From contig NZ_AEJF01000051.1 in the NCBI RefSeq assembly GCF_001028175.1, positions 1-64,000 on the forward strand: a stretch of 64,000 nt of DNA, given 5' to 3'. Below the pieces are notes generated by a model. That model had not been told where the DNA came from. It saw only the letters and a list, made by a program, of their open reading frames with translations, and did not search any database. Shown one piece after another: positions 38,169 to 47,311 of the stretch (positions are counted from its first letter, which is position 1; every line of letters starts with the position of its first letter). A program made the translations under genes and the position numbers. The DNA comes from Caballeronia mineralivorans PML1(12) (GTDB taxonomy: Bacteria > Pseudomonadota > Gammaproteobacteria > Burkholderiales > Burkholderiaceae).

Positions 38169-38725
38169 CGACCGGTCTTCCGCCTGCCAGGTATCCGCGT
38201 CGTCTGATGCACACCCGGGTGATCGAGTGTCACGGCTACGAGCGCGATGATGGACTGTGGGACATCGAGGGTCATCTGACTGATTTCAAAACCACCTTCT
38301 GGCCCAATCGCGCGGGACTGCGCGACTTGCCAGCGGGTGAAGCGGCGCACGATATGGCGATCCGTTTGACGATCGATCTCGACATGTTGATTCACGATGC
38401 CGTCGCGGTGACGAACGCGGGGCCTTTTCCCGAATGCGGCGCGATCACCTCGAAATTCGAGGTGCTGCGCGGCAGGCGAATCACGCGCGACTGGACCAAG
38501 ACGCTCAAGCCGCTGATCGGCGGCGTTGAGGGGTGCACGCATCAATGGGAGCTTTTGGGGCGCGTCGCAACGGTGGCTTTTCAGGCGACCAACCGTGCAC
38601 GCCAGAACAAGCCGCGTGATCCGCGGACGCCGCCGCGCGTTCTCGACACCTGTCACATGTACGCATCGTCCAGTCCGGTCGTCTTCAGACGATGGCCACA
38701 GTTCTACACGCCGACCACACCATGA
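38165..38725 (+). CDS. DUF2889 domain-containing protein
   Basis: The 186-residue protein resembles DUF2889 proteins, with ERDDGLWDIEGHLTDFK near residue 25, DMAIRLTIDLDM and the segment GGVEGCTHQWELLGRVATVA with a conserved Cys and His. Function unknown to me; the family is often found in catabolic gene groups. It overlaps the TauD-like stop by 4 bp (ATGA), indicating coupled translation. Confidence 0.82.
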   Translation: MTTGLPPARYPRRLMHTRVIECHGYERDDGLWDIEGHLTDFKTTFWPNRAGLRDLPAGEAAHDMAIRLTIDLDMLIHDAVAVTNAGPFPECGAITSKFEVLRGRRITRDWTKTLKPLIGGVEGCTHQWELLGRVATVAFQATNRARQNKPRDPRTPPRVLDTCHMYASSSPVVFRRWPQFYTPTTP

Positions 38726-39261
38726 GCACACTTGACTTCGTTTGCGAGGAACGGCTGGTGGCGCACCGGTTCACGGGATCGGAACCGCCCGAGACGTCGG
38801 CGCCGTTCGGTGCGACAGACTGCCATCACCACATCGTCGATCCGCATTATGCGCGGATCGACGGAAGGCCGGTGCCGTACGCGACGGTTGCCGACTACGA
38901 GCTGTTCAAGCGGCGGTTCGGATTGACCCGCAGCATCGTCGCCGCGCCGTCCAGCTATGGCGACGGCAACCGCTGCCTGCTCGAAGCGCTCGACGATTTC
39001 GGCAGCGAGATCGCGCGCGGCATAGCGATCGCGCGCGTCGATGTGCAGGACAGCGTGTTGCGCGAGCTGCACGCGCGCGGCTTGCGGGGGCTGCGTTTCT
39101 ATCCGCGTCTATTTGGCCGTGTGAGGCCGCTCCAGCTTTCGGTCAACGCTTATCACATCAGGAGACTACAACGATGGCATCGAACGTGTGGGATATCGTC
39201 CTTGCTGGTGAATGCATGGCATCGCGCCCGTTCTCGCAGTGCGAGGACGCGGAGTTTTTGA
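38722..39261 (+). pseudogene. 3'-truncated TIM-barrel amidohydrolase
   Basis: The N-terminal about 140 residues match the intact amidohydrolase at 45523: ATDCHHHIVDP, the xATVADYELFKRRFGL region, and LRGLRFYPRLFG. After about 39137 the frame runs into unrelated sequence and overlaps the next gene by 88 bp. The second half of the barrel, with the later metal ligands, is gone, so the gene cannot be active. It looks like a deletion that joined it to the capA-like gene. Confidence 0.75.
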
Positions 39262-40526
39262 AGGTCATCAATCTAATGCGCGATTCGGATCTCACGATGG
39301 CGCATCTCGAGATGAATTTCGGTGATCCGGAGGAAATCCAGTATCCGTCGCGCAACGATTGGGTCGCCAGCTTCATGATCGCCGATAGCAATGTCGCCGA
39401 CGATTTTCAATGGGCCGGCGTCGACATGATGTCGCTCGCGCACAACCACAGTTTCGACTGGGGCTCGGACGGCATCTTCTCGACGATCAAACATTGCAAT
39501 CGTGTCGGGATCACGCATGCCGGCACGGGACGCGATCTCGAGGAAGCGCGTAAGCCCGCGTACCACGAAACGCGCAAGGGGCGTGCGGCGCTGATTTCTG
39601 TGGCCACGGGCAACAAAAACAACGAATGGGCCGGCATGCCGAAAGCCACGATGAAAGGCCGTCCGGGCATGAATCCGCTGCGCGTGCAGCTTAATCATCA
39701 GGTAGATTCGGCCGCGGCGGAACAGTTGCGCCGGACCGTCGAAAAGCTGCACATCGGCTATCACCGCTTCGACGCGGTCGATGGCGAGATCCGCTTGCAG
39801 TTTCCAGAACTGGCGTCGAACCGCTCAGTCCCGGTGTTCACCGAAGGACCGGATTTTCGCATTACGAGCAAGTGTCACGACAAGGATCTTGAAGCCAATC
39901 TGCGCTCGGTGCGCGAGGCCGCCTCGATGGCCGACATGGTGCTCGTCTCGCATCACACGGCAACCGCCGAGGGCGCGCGTGGCGACAGGCCGCCCGCTTA
40001 CGCGGTGGAGTTCGCGAAGGCCTGCATCGATGCGGGCGCGGACATGTATATCGGTCACGGCTGGCACCGCACGCTGGGCATTGAGATCTATAAAGGCAAG
40101 CCGATCTTCTACGGTCTGGGCAACTTCTTTGCGCAGTCGGAATTCAACGATCGCGTACCGGCCGACAGTTACGAATCGTGGGGCCACGATCCTGACCGCA
40201 TGCCCGAGCACAATCCCGCCGCCGAGCCGCTGCATCCTGGCCTCGTCGACACGTTGTGGTGGGGAACGGTGCTGTTCCGCGTGAAAATGGAAGGTCACAA
40301 AGTCACGCAGATCCAGCTCTATCCGGTCAATCTCGGCCGCAATCCCGCAGTGAAGGGAGAGATCACTCGGTCGGTCGGTTCGGGCAGTCACGCGAAGACC
40401 GACGGCCGCCCGTATATGGCCGATCCGGAAGCGGGCGCGGTGATCCTGAACCGCATGAAAACGCTGTCCGAAGTGCTGGGCACGCGGCTCTCGATCGAAG
40501 GCAACGTCGGCATCATTAATCTGTGA
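39174..40526 (+). CDS. CapA-family metallophosphatase-like protein (PGA_cap)
   Basis: The 450-residue protein resembles the PGA_cap domain of CapA/PgsA, related to calcineurin-like phosphoesterases: DIVLAGECMASRPF at the N-terminus, MSLAHNHSFDWGSDGI, VLVSHHTATAEG, and YIGHGWHRTLGIEIYKGKPI with metal-type His. No membrane anchor or signal peptide is visible, unlike capsule proteins, so a cytoplasmic hydrolase role in the catabolic route is likely. Start at 39174 is preceded by CAGGAGA. Confidence 0.83.
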   Translation: MASNVWDIVLAGECMASRPFSQCEDAEFLKVINLMRDSDLTMAHLEMNFGDPEEIQYPSRNDWVASFMIADSNVADDFQWAGVDMMSLAHNHSFDWGSDGIFSTIKHCNRVGITHAGTGRDLEEARKPAYHETRKGRAALISVATGNKNNEWAGMPKATMKGRPGMNPLRVQLNHQVDSAAAEQLRRTVEKLHIGYHRFDAVDGEIRLQFPELASNRSVPVFTEGPDFRITSKCHDKDLEANLRSVREAASMADMVLVSHHTATAEGARGDRPPAYAVEFAKACIDAGADMYIGHGWHRTLGIEIYKGKPIFYGLGNFFAQSEFNDRVPADSYESWGHDPDRMPEHNPAAEPLHPGLVDTLWWGTVLFRVKMEGHKVTQIQLYPVNLGRNPAVKGEITRSVGSGSHAKTDGRPYMADPEAGAVILNRMKTLSEVLGTRLSIEGNVGIINL

Positions 40527-40537
40527 AGGACGCGACC

Positions 40538-41392
40538 ATGCATCGGCTGACCCCTCCCCCTGACCTGAATACGTCGACTCCGAGTCTGAAGCTGCCGGCG
40601 GGATCCGTCGACAGCCACTTGCATATGTTCGGTCCAGTCGATCGCTATCCGTTCGCCGAGAACGCGCCGTATGTTTCGGGGAACGCGACCGCGGAAATGT
40701 ACTTCCGTATGCAGGATACACTTGGCCTCGCGCGCGCGGTCCTGGTGAGCGGCGGCGGCTACGGTGAGACCTACGAGCATCTCGCCGACACGCTGGCCGC
40801 GTATCCGGATCGGCTGCGCGGCGTCGTCAGATTACCGGCATCTGTCACCGACGGCGAACTCGCGAAATTGAACGCACTCGGTGTGCGCGGCGCGCGCTTC
40901 TTCTCCCGCAATATCAATGAATTGGCGCCAGCGCTGATCGACCGGCTCACGTCGCTCGGCTGGAACATCCAGTTCTATCCGCAGCCCGACGGGTTGATCG
41001 AGCACGCGGATCGGTTGATCGCAACTCATGCGACCGTCGTGCTCGATCACTTTGCGCACAATCCGGCGTCGGCGGGCGTGAACTCGGCGGCGAACCGAAA
41101 GCTGTTTGAGTTGCTCGATACCGGGCGGTTCTGGGTCAAGATTTCCGGGCCGATGCGGATCACGATGGAAGAGCCGCCGTATCCTAGCGTTGTGCCCATC
41201 GCTCGCGCGCTCGTCAAGCATGCGCCGGAGCGATTGGTGTGGGGAAGCGACTGGCCGCACACGAACATGTGGGATCGCACGATGCCCAACGATGCGGTGC
41301 TGGTCGATACGCTCGCGCAGTGGATCGACGACGATGCGACCCTCAAGCGGATTATGGTCGAAAATCCGTCCGTTCTGTACGGATTTCCCTGA
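40538..41392 (+). CDS. TIM-barrel amidohydrolase (LigI-type lactonase family)
   Basis: The 284-residue metal-dependent hydrolase starts near GSVDSHLHMFGP (HxH motif) and ends with LVWGSDWPHTNMWDRT and the C-terminal NPSVLYGFP, all typical of the cog3618/2-pyrone-4,6-dicarboxylate lactonase group. These open lactones or pyrones. A GTG five codons upstream overlaps the previous stop and is an alternative start. Co-oriented with the CapA-like and MFS genes. Confidence 0.9.
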   Translation: MHRLTPPPDLNTSTPSLKLPAGSVDSHLHMFGPVDRYPFAENAPYVSGNATAEMYFRMQDTLGLARAVLVSGGGYGETYEHLADTLAAYPDRLRGVVRLPASVTDGELAKLNALGVRGARFFSRNINELAPALIDRLTSLGWNIQFYPQPDGLIEHADRLIATHATVVLDHFAHNPASAGVNSAANRKLFELLDTGRFWVKISGPMRITMEEPPYPSVVPIARALVKHAPERLVWGSDWPHTNMWDRTMPNDAVLVDTLAQWIDDDATLKRIMVENPSVLYGFP

Positions 41393-41452
41393 GCTTCGAT
41401 CAGGACGCGCTCGTCGGCAGAAGATAACGATAAGGGATAGGAGGCAGCAATC

Positions 41453-42937
41453 ATGTTGGACGGATCCAGGTCGTCGCGTGCGTTGCGCGGCGAGTATCTT
41501 AATCACGCCGTCGGCGCGATGAATAGCAGGACGACGACGCTTGCGATCGACGCCGCACACCTAGCGGCTCGCCTCGACCGCCTGCCGTCCAGCATGCCGA
41601 TCTGGAAGATCGTCCTAATTCTCGCACTCGGCTCGTTCTTCGAGTTCTACGATAACTCGGGGATCCCGTATGTTGCGCCCGGTATGATCAAGGAGGGGCT
41701 GTTCAAGCCGGAGTCGCTTGGACCACTCAGTGCGTTGCACGCCATCTCCGTGTCGGGCTTCGGCACCTTCGTCTTCGCTAGCCTGATCGGATTATGGGCC
41801 GGCACGCTGTTCTTGAGTCCGCTCGCTGATCGAATAGGCCGGAAGAAGGCGTTCACATTCGCGCTGATGATGTATGGCGGATGTTCGGCGGTGATGGTGT
41901 TTCAGACGACAGGCTTTGGCATCAACATCTGGCGGTTTCTGACCGGCGTCGGGCTTGGCGTACAGTTCTCGACGATAGACGCTTACCTCACTGAGCTAAC
42001 TCCAGTGCACGTGCGCGGCAAGGCGTTCTCGTTGCAGCAGGCGTTCAGCTACTGCTCGTCGCCGCTCGCCGCGCTGCTCTGCTGGATCATGGTGCTGTTG
42101 TCGCCATTGGGTCTGGACGGTTGGCGCTGGGTCGTGCTTATCGGCGCGGCGGGATCGGTGTTCGCGCTCAGCATGCGCAACGGATTGCCGGAGAGCCCGC
42201 GCTGGCTCGCGAGAAAAGGCCGCATCAAGGAAGCCGAGGCGGTCATCGCCGAACTCGAAGCGAAGGTTGAGGCGGCCGTCGCCGCGCCGCTAAAACGGCC
42301 CGCGCCAGCCGTGGCCGAAGATCTCACCGAAGGCTCGTTCAAGGATATCTTCGCGGTCGGACATCTCGGACGGACGATCATGCTGTCGGTCGCGCAGTTC
42401 TCGAACGGCTTCGGCTTCTACGCGTTCGGCGCATGGATCCCAATGCTGCTTTCCGCGCGCGGCGTGAATTTTGAGCACAGTCTGCAGTACGGATTCGTGA
42501 TTACGCTGTCTTATCCGATCGGTGCATGCGTTGTGTCGACTTTCGCGGACAAAATCGAGCGCAAGTGGCTCGTCATCTTGTCGTGCCTCGTTATGGGACT
42601 CGCGATGATTGCATTTTCGCAGGCTTCGGCGCCGCTCGCGCTGATCGCATCGGGTGTGCTGTTCACGCTAGGTTCGAGTTGTCAGTCGATCGCGTATCAC
42701 AGCTACGGGCCCGAGCTTTTCCCCACGCACGTTCGCGCTCGCGCGGTCGGATTCACGTTCTCGTGGAACCGAGTTTCCTCGGCCTTCGCCGGTCTGCTGA
42801 TCGGCATTCTGCTGCATGCCGGCGACGTTTCGCTGGTCGCCGCATTCACAGCGAGTTCGATGCTGCTGCAAGTCTTCGTCGTGGGCATCTTCGGCCCGAA
42901 GACGACCGGCAAGTCGCTGGAAGAGATTAACCCCTGA
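41453..42937 (+). CDS. MFS transporter (12-TM, metabolite:H+ symporter type)
   Basis: The 494-residue carrier has a cytoplasmic N-terminus, a first helix with LGSFFEFYDNSGIPYVAPGM, the motif LADRIGRKKAF, and the second-half YGPELFPTHVRARAVGFTF typical of the sugar/aromatic acid symporter branch. GGAGG precedes the ATG. Likely imports a carboxylate made or used by the island. It is the last gene before the porin. Confidence 0.9.
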   Translation: MLDGSRSSRALRGEYLNHAVGAMNSRTTTLAIDAAHLAARLDRLPSSMPIWKIVLILALGSFFEFYDNSGIPYVAPGMIKEGLFKPESLGPLSALHAISVSGFGTFVFASLIGLWAGTLFLSPLADRIGRKKAFTFALMMYGGCSAVMVFQTTGFGINIWRFLTGVGLGVQFSTIDAYLTELTPVHVRGKAFSLQQAFSYCSSPLAALLCWIMVLLSPLGLDGWRWVVLIGAAGSVFALSMRNGLPESPRWLARKGRIKEAEAVIAELEAKVEAAVAAPLKRPAPAVAEDLTEGSFKDIFAVGHLGRTIMLSVAQFSNGFGFYAFGAWIPMLLSARGVNFEHSLQYGFVITLSYPIGACVVSTFADKIERKWLVILSCLVMGLAMIAFSQASAPLALIASGVLFTLGSSCQSIAYHSYGPELFPTHVRARAVGFTFSWNRVSSAFAGLLIGILLHAGDVSLVAAFTASSMLLQVFVVGIFGPKTTGKSLEEINP

Positions 42938-43199
42938 CTGCGCGCAGCCCGCTGATCGCGCGCGCTTGGGTGCGGGCTTGGGCGCGTCTGCACGCGTGCG
43001 TCTGCCTTGCGCGCTCACCGCAGTTTCGCTTGTTTTTCTCGGGTCTGAAGCGCGCGCCATGTATTGCACGCTCCGGTCGCGTGCGAGCGGTAGATAGACG
43101 CGATTGAATCGTACGCCCCAGTCTGTAGATAATCAGAAATCTCGTATCACCTCGTTGCGAAAGGTTCGAAAACAAACTACAAAGTTGCCGGTACTATCG

Positions 43200-43217
43200 G
43201 TTAACAATAAAGATACC
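43200..43217 (+). promoter_or_regulatory. Island operator 6 (GTTAAC-N6-GATACC)
   Basis: GTTAAC-AATAAA-GATACC lies 88 bp upstream of the porin start. It shares its first half and spacer (GTTAAC-AATAAA) with the site at 24934 and its spacer-plus-right-half pattern with the site at 49240. Confidence 0.7.
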
Positions 43218-43304
43218 GAAACGTTAATAATATTTTTGGAGGATCAACTCGGCGAATTCGATCGGTACAACATTCAACACATAATTACGGAGACTGACTT
43301 GCAT

Positions 43305-44435
43305 ATGAAAACGACGACACGCCGGACCATGCGTCTCGGCCTCGCATCGACTGCGATGGCGTTGAGCACTCAGTACTGCTTCGCGCAGAGCAGCAGCGTC
43401 ACACTGTACGGGATCGCGGATGCCGGCCTGGAATACGTGAACAACACTCCGACGGGCGGTTCGCGCCTGAGCGAAGCGTCGGGCAATCTGTCCGGATCAC
43501 GGTGGGGATTGCGCGGCATCGAGGATCTCGGTGGCGGTCTGAAGGCTATCTTCAATCTTGAATCCGGCTTCAGCATAAGCGACGGGACGTCCGCGCAATC
43601 GACCAGAGGCCTCGGCACGAACGCCACGACGACGAGCCGCCTGTTCGGCCGTCAGGCGTGGGTCGGTTTGAGCTCTGCGAAACAGCAACTTCGGCTGGGC
43701 CGGCAGTTGTCGATCGTGTCCGACATCGCCGCGACTTTTGATCCGATGGGCACGAGCGCGCGCTATTCGTCGCTGAGCCTTGATTATGCGATGTCATCGC
43801 GGATCGACAATTCGATCAAATACATCGGCGCATTCGGGCCATTGACGCTGTCGGCGATGTACTCCACGCGCTATGACACTGGATACGGTGCAGAGGTGCC
43901 AGGCGCACAGATCACGGGCCGTTACTACGGCGGATCGGCGGTTTATACAATAGATGGGTTGTCGTTGACCGCCGCGTTCGATCAACGCAATGGGAATACT
44001 TTGACGACCAACACGTCGAGCGAGCAGCGGTTCTATGTCGCGGGCATGTATCAAATCGGTCCGGCGACCGCGTATCTCGGGTACCGGCTGTTGCGCGTCG
44101 GAAATGCGTTTCTACCGACCAATCCGGTCGTACCGTCCACGGTGGGCGACGTGACCGGCGCGGGGATGTATCAGGCGGGCATGACCTATCAGATCACGTC
44201 GGCGTTGCAGATCACCGGCGTCGCCTATTACAACGACGTTCACGGCAGCAGCAACGATTCGTTGCTCGGCGTGCTCTCGGCCGACTATTCGCTGTCCAAG
44301 CGCACCGATCTCTACGCGACGGCCGCCTACACGCACAACAAGGGAAGGGCGACGCTCGGCGTGAACGGCTACGCGACGGCCGCAGCTGGATACGATCAGA
44401 CGGGGATCAACGTCGGCATCCGCCATCGCTTCTGA
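43305..44435 (+). CDS. Outer-membrane porin (Gram-negative trimeric type)
   Basis: The 376-residue beta-barrel porin has a Sec leader (LGLASTAMALSTQYCFAQ), then SSVTLYGIADAGLEYVNN, the typical first strands of Burkholderia/Neisseria porins, and a C-terminal GINVGIRHRF ending in Phe, as needed for barrel assembly. Although the frame is open for 67 codons upstream, the leader fixes the start at 43305. Its operator places it in the island regulon, so it probably admits the substrate. Confidence 0.95.
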   Translation: MKTTTRRTMRLGLASTAMALSTQYCFAQSSSVTLYGIADAGLEYVNNTPTGGSRLSEASGNLSGSRWGLRGIEDLGGGLKAIFNLESGFSISDGTSAQSTRGLGTNATTTSRLFGRQAWVGLSSAKQQLRLGRQLSIVSDIAATFDPMGTSARYSSLSLDYAMSSRIDNSIKYIGAFGPLTLSAMYSTRYDTGYGAEVPGAQITGRYYGGSAVYTIDGLSLTAAFDQRNGNTLTTNTSSEQRFYVAGMYQIGPATAYLGYRLLRVGNAFLPTNPVVPSTVGDVTGAGMYQAGMTYQITSALQITGVAYYNDVHGSSNDSLLGVLSADYSLSKRTDLYATAAYTHNKGRATLGVNGYATAAAGYDQTGINVGIRHRF

Positions 44436-44454
44436 GGCAGACGTGAACAATATG

Positions 44455-44475
44455 GAGCTTACTGTCGGTAAGCTC
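44455..44475 (+). terminator. Hairpin after the porin gene
   Basis: GAGCTTAC-TGTCG-GTAAGCTC is a perfect 8-bp stem with a 5-nt loop, 20 bp after the porin stop. No T-run follows, so its efficiency as a terminator is doubtful. Confidence 0.5.
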
Positions 44476-44598
44476 AGTTCGAGCGGTTCAGAACGCCCGG
44501 ACCGCCGTATCGTCCGGGACGCGACAGTGCGATATCGCTTTCCGTGGCTGTATGTTGACGCGCGTTAGCAATAACGCTTGCCGTTGAGGGTTGCTATG

Positions 44599-44616
44599 GT
44601 CAACAAAGGTGTAAAC
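44599..44616 (+). promoter_or_regulatory. Island operator 7, upstream of gntR (GTCAAC-N6-GTAAAC)
   Basis: GTCAAC-AAAGGT-GTAAAC lies 52 bp upstream of the preferred GntR start. The half-sites fit, but the spacer is less AT-rich than the others. It suggests autoregulation. Confidence 0.5.
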
Positions 44617-44667
44617 TAACGGATCGTGATTACGTGGAGCGCGCGCCTAGTTTGCGCGGAGAAATGG

Positions 44668-45327
44668 ATGAACAAGCCCGAGAAAAAAATCGACGAATAC
44701 AAGTCGTTGCGGGAGATGATTGTGAATGGGCAAATTCTGCCGAACGAGCGTATCGTCGAAGCGGACTATGCGGAGCAGTTCAATACGAATCGGGCCAACG
44801 TGCGCCGAGCGTTGTCGCGTCTCGAGCAGGAGGGTCTGGTCGTCAGCACGCCGTTTCGCGGCGCGCGGGTGCGGCTGATCAGTCCCGAGGAAGCGGTGGA
44901 AATCTTCGAAGTGCGGGGCGCTGTGGAGGTGCTGCTGGTCAAAGCCGCTGCCGAGAAAGTCACCGACGCTGACAAGACGACGCTGCGCAACCTGCTGACG
45001 CGCATCCGTGCGGCGGCCAAGGCGAAAGATCCGATGTCGGTCGGCTCTGTCGGCAGGCGGCTGCGTGAAGAGCTCTGGAGGATCTCGGGGCACGATACCG
45101 GCATACGCGTGCTGTCGACGCTCAACTCGCAACTCGTGCGCATCTGGTTCCAGTCGGTGATGATGCCGGGACGCGCCGAAGCGATCGTCACCGATATGGA
45201 AGACATCGTCGAGGCGGTTTGTGCGGGGTCGGCGACGAGAGCCATGAAGGCGATGCAGAAATATCACGATGGTGCCGTGCAGGCCCTGAAAAAAGCGCTG
45301 CGCCATCGAGTTGCCGAGATCGGATAA
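44668..45327 (+). CDS. GntR-family regulator, FCD (FadR-like) subgroup
   Basis: The 219-residue regulator has an N-terminal winged HTH (IVNGQILPNERIVEADYAEQ and the recognition helix region NRANVRRALSRLEQEGLV) and an all-helical effector domain from about residue 80. The usual FCD metal His in the FHxxL region is replaced (REELWRISGHDTG), though the last His is kept (MKAMQKYHDG), so metal binding may be changed. It lies centrally in the island, is its only GntR gene, and has an island-type operator in its own promoter: the best candidate for the common regulator. Confidence 0.92.
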   Translation: MNKPEKKIDEYKSLREMIVNGQILPNERIVEADYAEQFNTNRANVRRALSRLEQEGLVVSTPFRGARVRLISPEEAVEIFEVRGAVEVLLVKAAAEKVTDADKTTLRNLLTRIRAAAKAKDPMSVGSVGRRLREELWRISGHDTGIRVLSTLNSQLVRIWFQSVMMPGRAEAIVTDMEDIVEAVCAGSATRAMKAMQKYHDGAVQALKKALRHRVAEIG

Positions 45328-45372
45328 GAGCGCGCCGGAGTGCCGTCATTTCTTGTAGTTAACCTTAGATAG

Positions 45373-45393
45373 CCCGCCTACGCGGGTTTTTTT
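45373..45393 (+). terminator. Intrinsic terminator of gntR
   Basis: CCCGC-CTAC-GCGGG is followed by seven Ts, 45 bp after the GntR stop. It is a textbook Rho-independent terminator. Confidence 0.88.
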
Positions 45394-45465
45394 CGTCTTT
45401 CGTTTTGAAGATGCTACGACACGGAAGAATCCGCGTCCGGCATCATTCATCGGCTAGTTGCATCG

Positions 45466-45495
45466 GTTATCAATATAGTTAACAATATGGATAGA
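45466..45495 (+). promoter_or_regulatory. Island operator 8, three half-sites on a 12-bp period
   Basis: GTTATC (45466), GTTAAC (45478) and GATAGA (45490) are separated by two 6-bp AT-rich spacers, giving two overlapping 18-bp sites. The array ends 27 bp upstream of the amidohydrolase start. Confidence 0.65.
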
Positions 45496-45522
45496 AAAAC
45501 TGAAGACGCGTAAGGAGGAGAC

Positions 45523-46413
45523 ATGAGTCAGGAAGGGATCGACGAGAGTCGGCAAAGACGTGTCGAAGTCCCGTTTTCCGCAGGCACCGCGCCGCCTCAT
45601 CTGGTCATGCCGCCGGACGCGACCGACTGCCACCACCATATTTTCGATCCGAGATTTCCGCGCGCGCTAGGCCGCACCGGCATCTGGGCGACCGTAGACG
45701 ATTACCGCAAGCTTAAGCAGCGACTCGGCTTCATGCGTTCGGTCGTGGTCGCTCCTGCCAGCTACGGCTTCGATAACACCGCACTGCTCGATGCGCTCGC
45801 GCAGCTGAAACAAGAAGCACGAGGCGTCGTCGTCGCGCGTGCGGAAGTCGATGACGCGCAGCTGGAACTCTGGCACGCGGCCGGGGTGCGCGGCATTCGC
45901 GTGTACCTTGAAGGTCCGCTCAAGTTGGCGCCCGCAGAGATGACCGAACTCGCGCACAAAATCGCACCGCTCGGATGGCATCTCCAGTTGCTCGCCGATC
46001 GCAACAGCGGTCTGCTCGAGGCGAACGAGGGGGTGTGGCGCACACTGCCGTGTCCGCTCGTGCTTGACCACCTCGCCCACGTGCCGCAACCGGAAGGCGT
46101 GCGTCACGCGCGCATGTCGACGCTTAAAAGACTTCTTGACGGCGGCCGCACGTGGGTGAAGTTGTCCGGCGTGTACATCACCTCCCATGAAGGTCCGCCC
46201 CACTACAACGATGTTAACGAGGTCGCGCGTGCGTTAGTCGAAGCCGCGCCGGATCGCGTGCTATGGGGAACCGATTGGCCGCATACGCTCGCCAAGGAGG
46301 TGAAACCCGATGGCGCATGGCTCGCCGATCAGTTGAGCAGCTGGGTCTCGACTGCCGAACAGATCAAATGCATTCTCGTCGACAACCCCACGCGCCTGTA
46401 CTGGACGCGCTAG
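45523..46413 (+). CDS. TIM-barrel amidohydrolase (LigI-type lactonase family)
   Basis: The 296-residue metal-dependent hydrolase has ATDCHHHIFDP (residues 33-43) and ends with RVLWGTDWPHTLAKE and NPTRLYW, the family landmarks. It is the intact relative of the truncated copy at 38722 and similar in type to 40538. GGAGGAG precedes the ATG. It starts an operon with an SMP-30 lactonase and the flavin reductase fusion, suggesting consecutive oxidation and lactone opening. Confidence 0.91.
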   Translation: MSQEGIDESRQRRVEVPFSAGTAPPHLVMPPDATDCHHHIFDPRFPRALGRTGIWATVDDYRKLKQRLGFMRSVVVAPASYGFDNTALLDALAQLKQEARGVVVARAEVDDAQLELWHAAGVRGIRVYLEGPLKLAPAEMTELAHKIAPLGWHLQLLADRNSGLLEANEGVWRTLPCPLVLDHLAHVPQPEGVRHARMSTLKRLLDGGRTWVKLSGVYITSHEGPPHYNDVNEVARALVEAAPDRVLWGTDWPHTLAKEVKPDGAWLADQLSSWVSTAEQIKCILVDNPTRLYWTR

Positions 46414-46432
46414 ATTTTGAGGGAAAGATAAT

Positions 46433-47311
46433 ATGAGCGCGGTTGAAATTCTCGAGTCGTCGCAGCCGCCGCAGCGCGTCGCGACTGGATATACTTTCGC
46501 TGAGGGACCGCTTTGGGATCCCAGCGGACACTTCTATTTTGCCGATGTGCGCGATGACAAGCTCTATCGACTCACGCCCGGTAAAGACGCCAAGTTTGTG
46601 CGCAAGACGACCAACGGCAATGGCACAACGTTCGATCTGAACGGTAACATCGTACAATGCGAAGGACTTGGCCGTCGCCTGACGCGATGGAATCCGCGAA
46701 CCGATGAAGCCGAAATCATCGTGGACAATGTCGAGGGCAGGAAACTGAATCGCCCAAACGACGTCATCTGCCGCTCGGACGGCAGCCTGCTTTTCACCGA
46801 TCCCGACAAGCGCGTCGACATCAAGGATCGCGAACTCGACGCGGCAATCTGGCGCGTCGCGCCCGATGGATTAGTACATCTCGTTGTGAACTGCGAGTAC
46901 CCGAACGGACTCGCGTTTTCGGAAGACGAGCGTAAGCTGTACGTGGCGAATACACGCTTCCTAAAGTACCTCCACGAAATCAGCTTCGATTCGCACGGCA
47001 ACGTGATCGGTCGCAGAATCATCGGCGACATGACATTCGACACGGCGCAGGGTGCGCCCGACGGCGTCAAGGTGGATGCGCTGGGACGCATCTATTGCAC
47101 TGGCCCCAGCGGCATCTGGGTTTATACGCCCGCCGGCGAAAAAATCGGATTGATCCCCTGCACGGAAACGCCGGTCAACTTCACGTTTGGTGGCGATGAT
47201 CTGAAGACCCTCTACATCTGCGCTCACAGTTCCGTGTACACGTTGCGCGTCAAGGTCCCCGGTTTGCCGAGCGCCTGGCACAAGGCGTATCTGAAGGGAG
47301 CGCAGCAATGA
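46433..47311 (+). CDS. SMP-30/gluconolactonase-like beta-propeller
   Basis: The 292-residue six-bladed propeller has GYTFAEGPLWDPSGHFYFAD, with the metal-ligand Glu in AEGP, KLNRPNDVICRSDGSLLFTD with the Asn ligand, and NGLAFSEDERKLYVANT. Family members hydrolyse sugar and other lactones with a divalent cation. It is translationally coupled to the next gene (4-bp overlap) and probably opens a lactone formed by an oxygenase. Confidence 0.93.
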   Translation: MSAVEILESSQPPQRVATGYTFAEGPLWDPSGHFYFADVRDDKLYRLTPGKDAKFVRKTTNGNGTTFDLNGNIVQCEGLGRRLTRWNPRTDEAEIIVDNVEGRKLNRPNDVICRSDGSLLFTDPDKRVDIKDRELDAAIWRVAPDGLVHLVVNCEYPNGLAFSEDERKLYVANTRFLKYLHEISFDSHGNVIGRRIIGDMTFDTAQGAPDGVKVDALGRIYCTGPSGIWVYTPAGEKIGLIPCTETPVNFTFGGDDLKTLYICAHSSVYTLRVKVPGLPSAWHKAYLKGAQQ

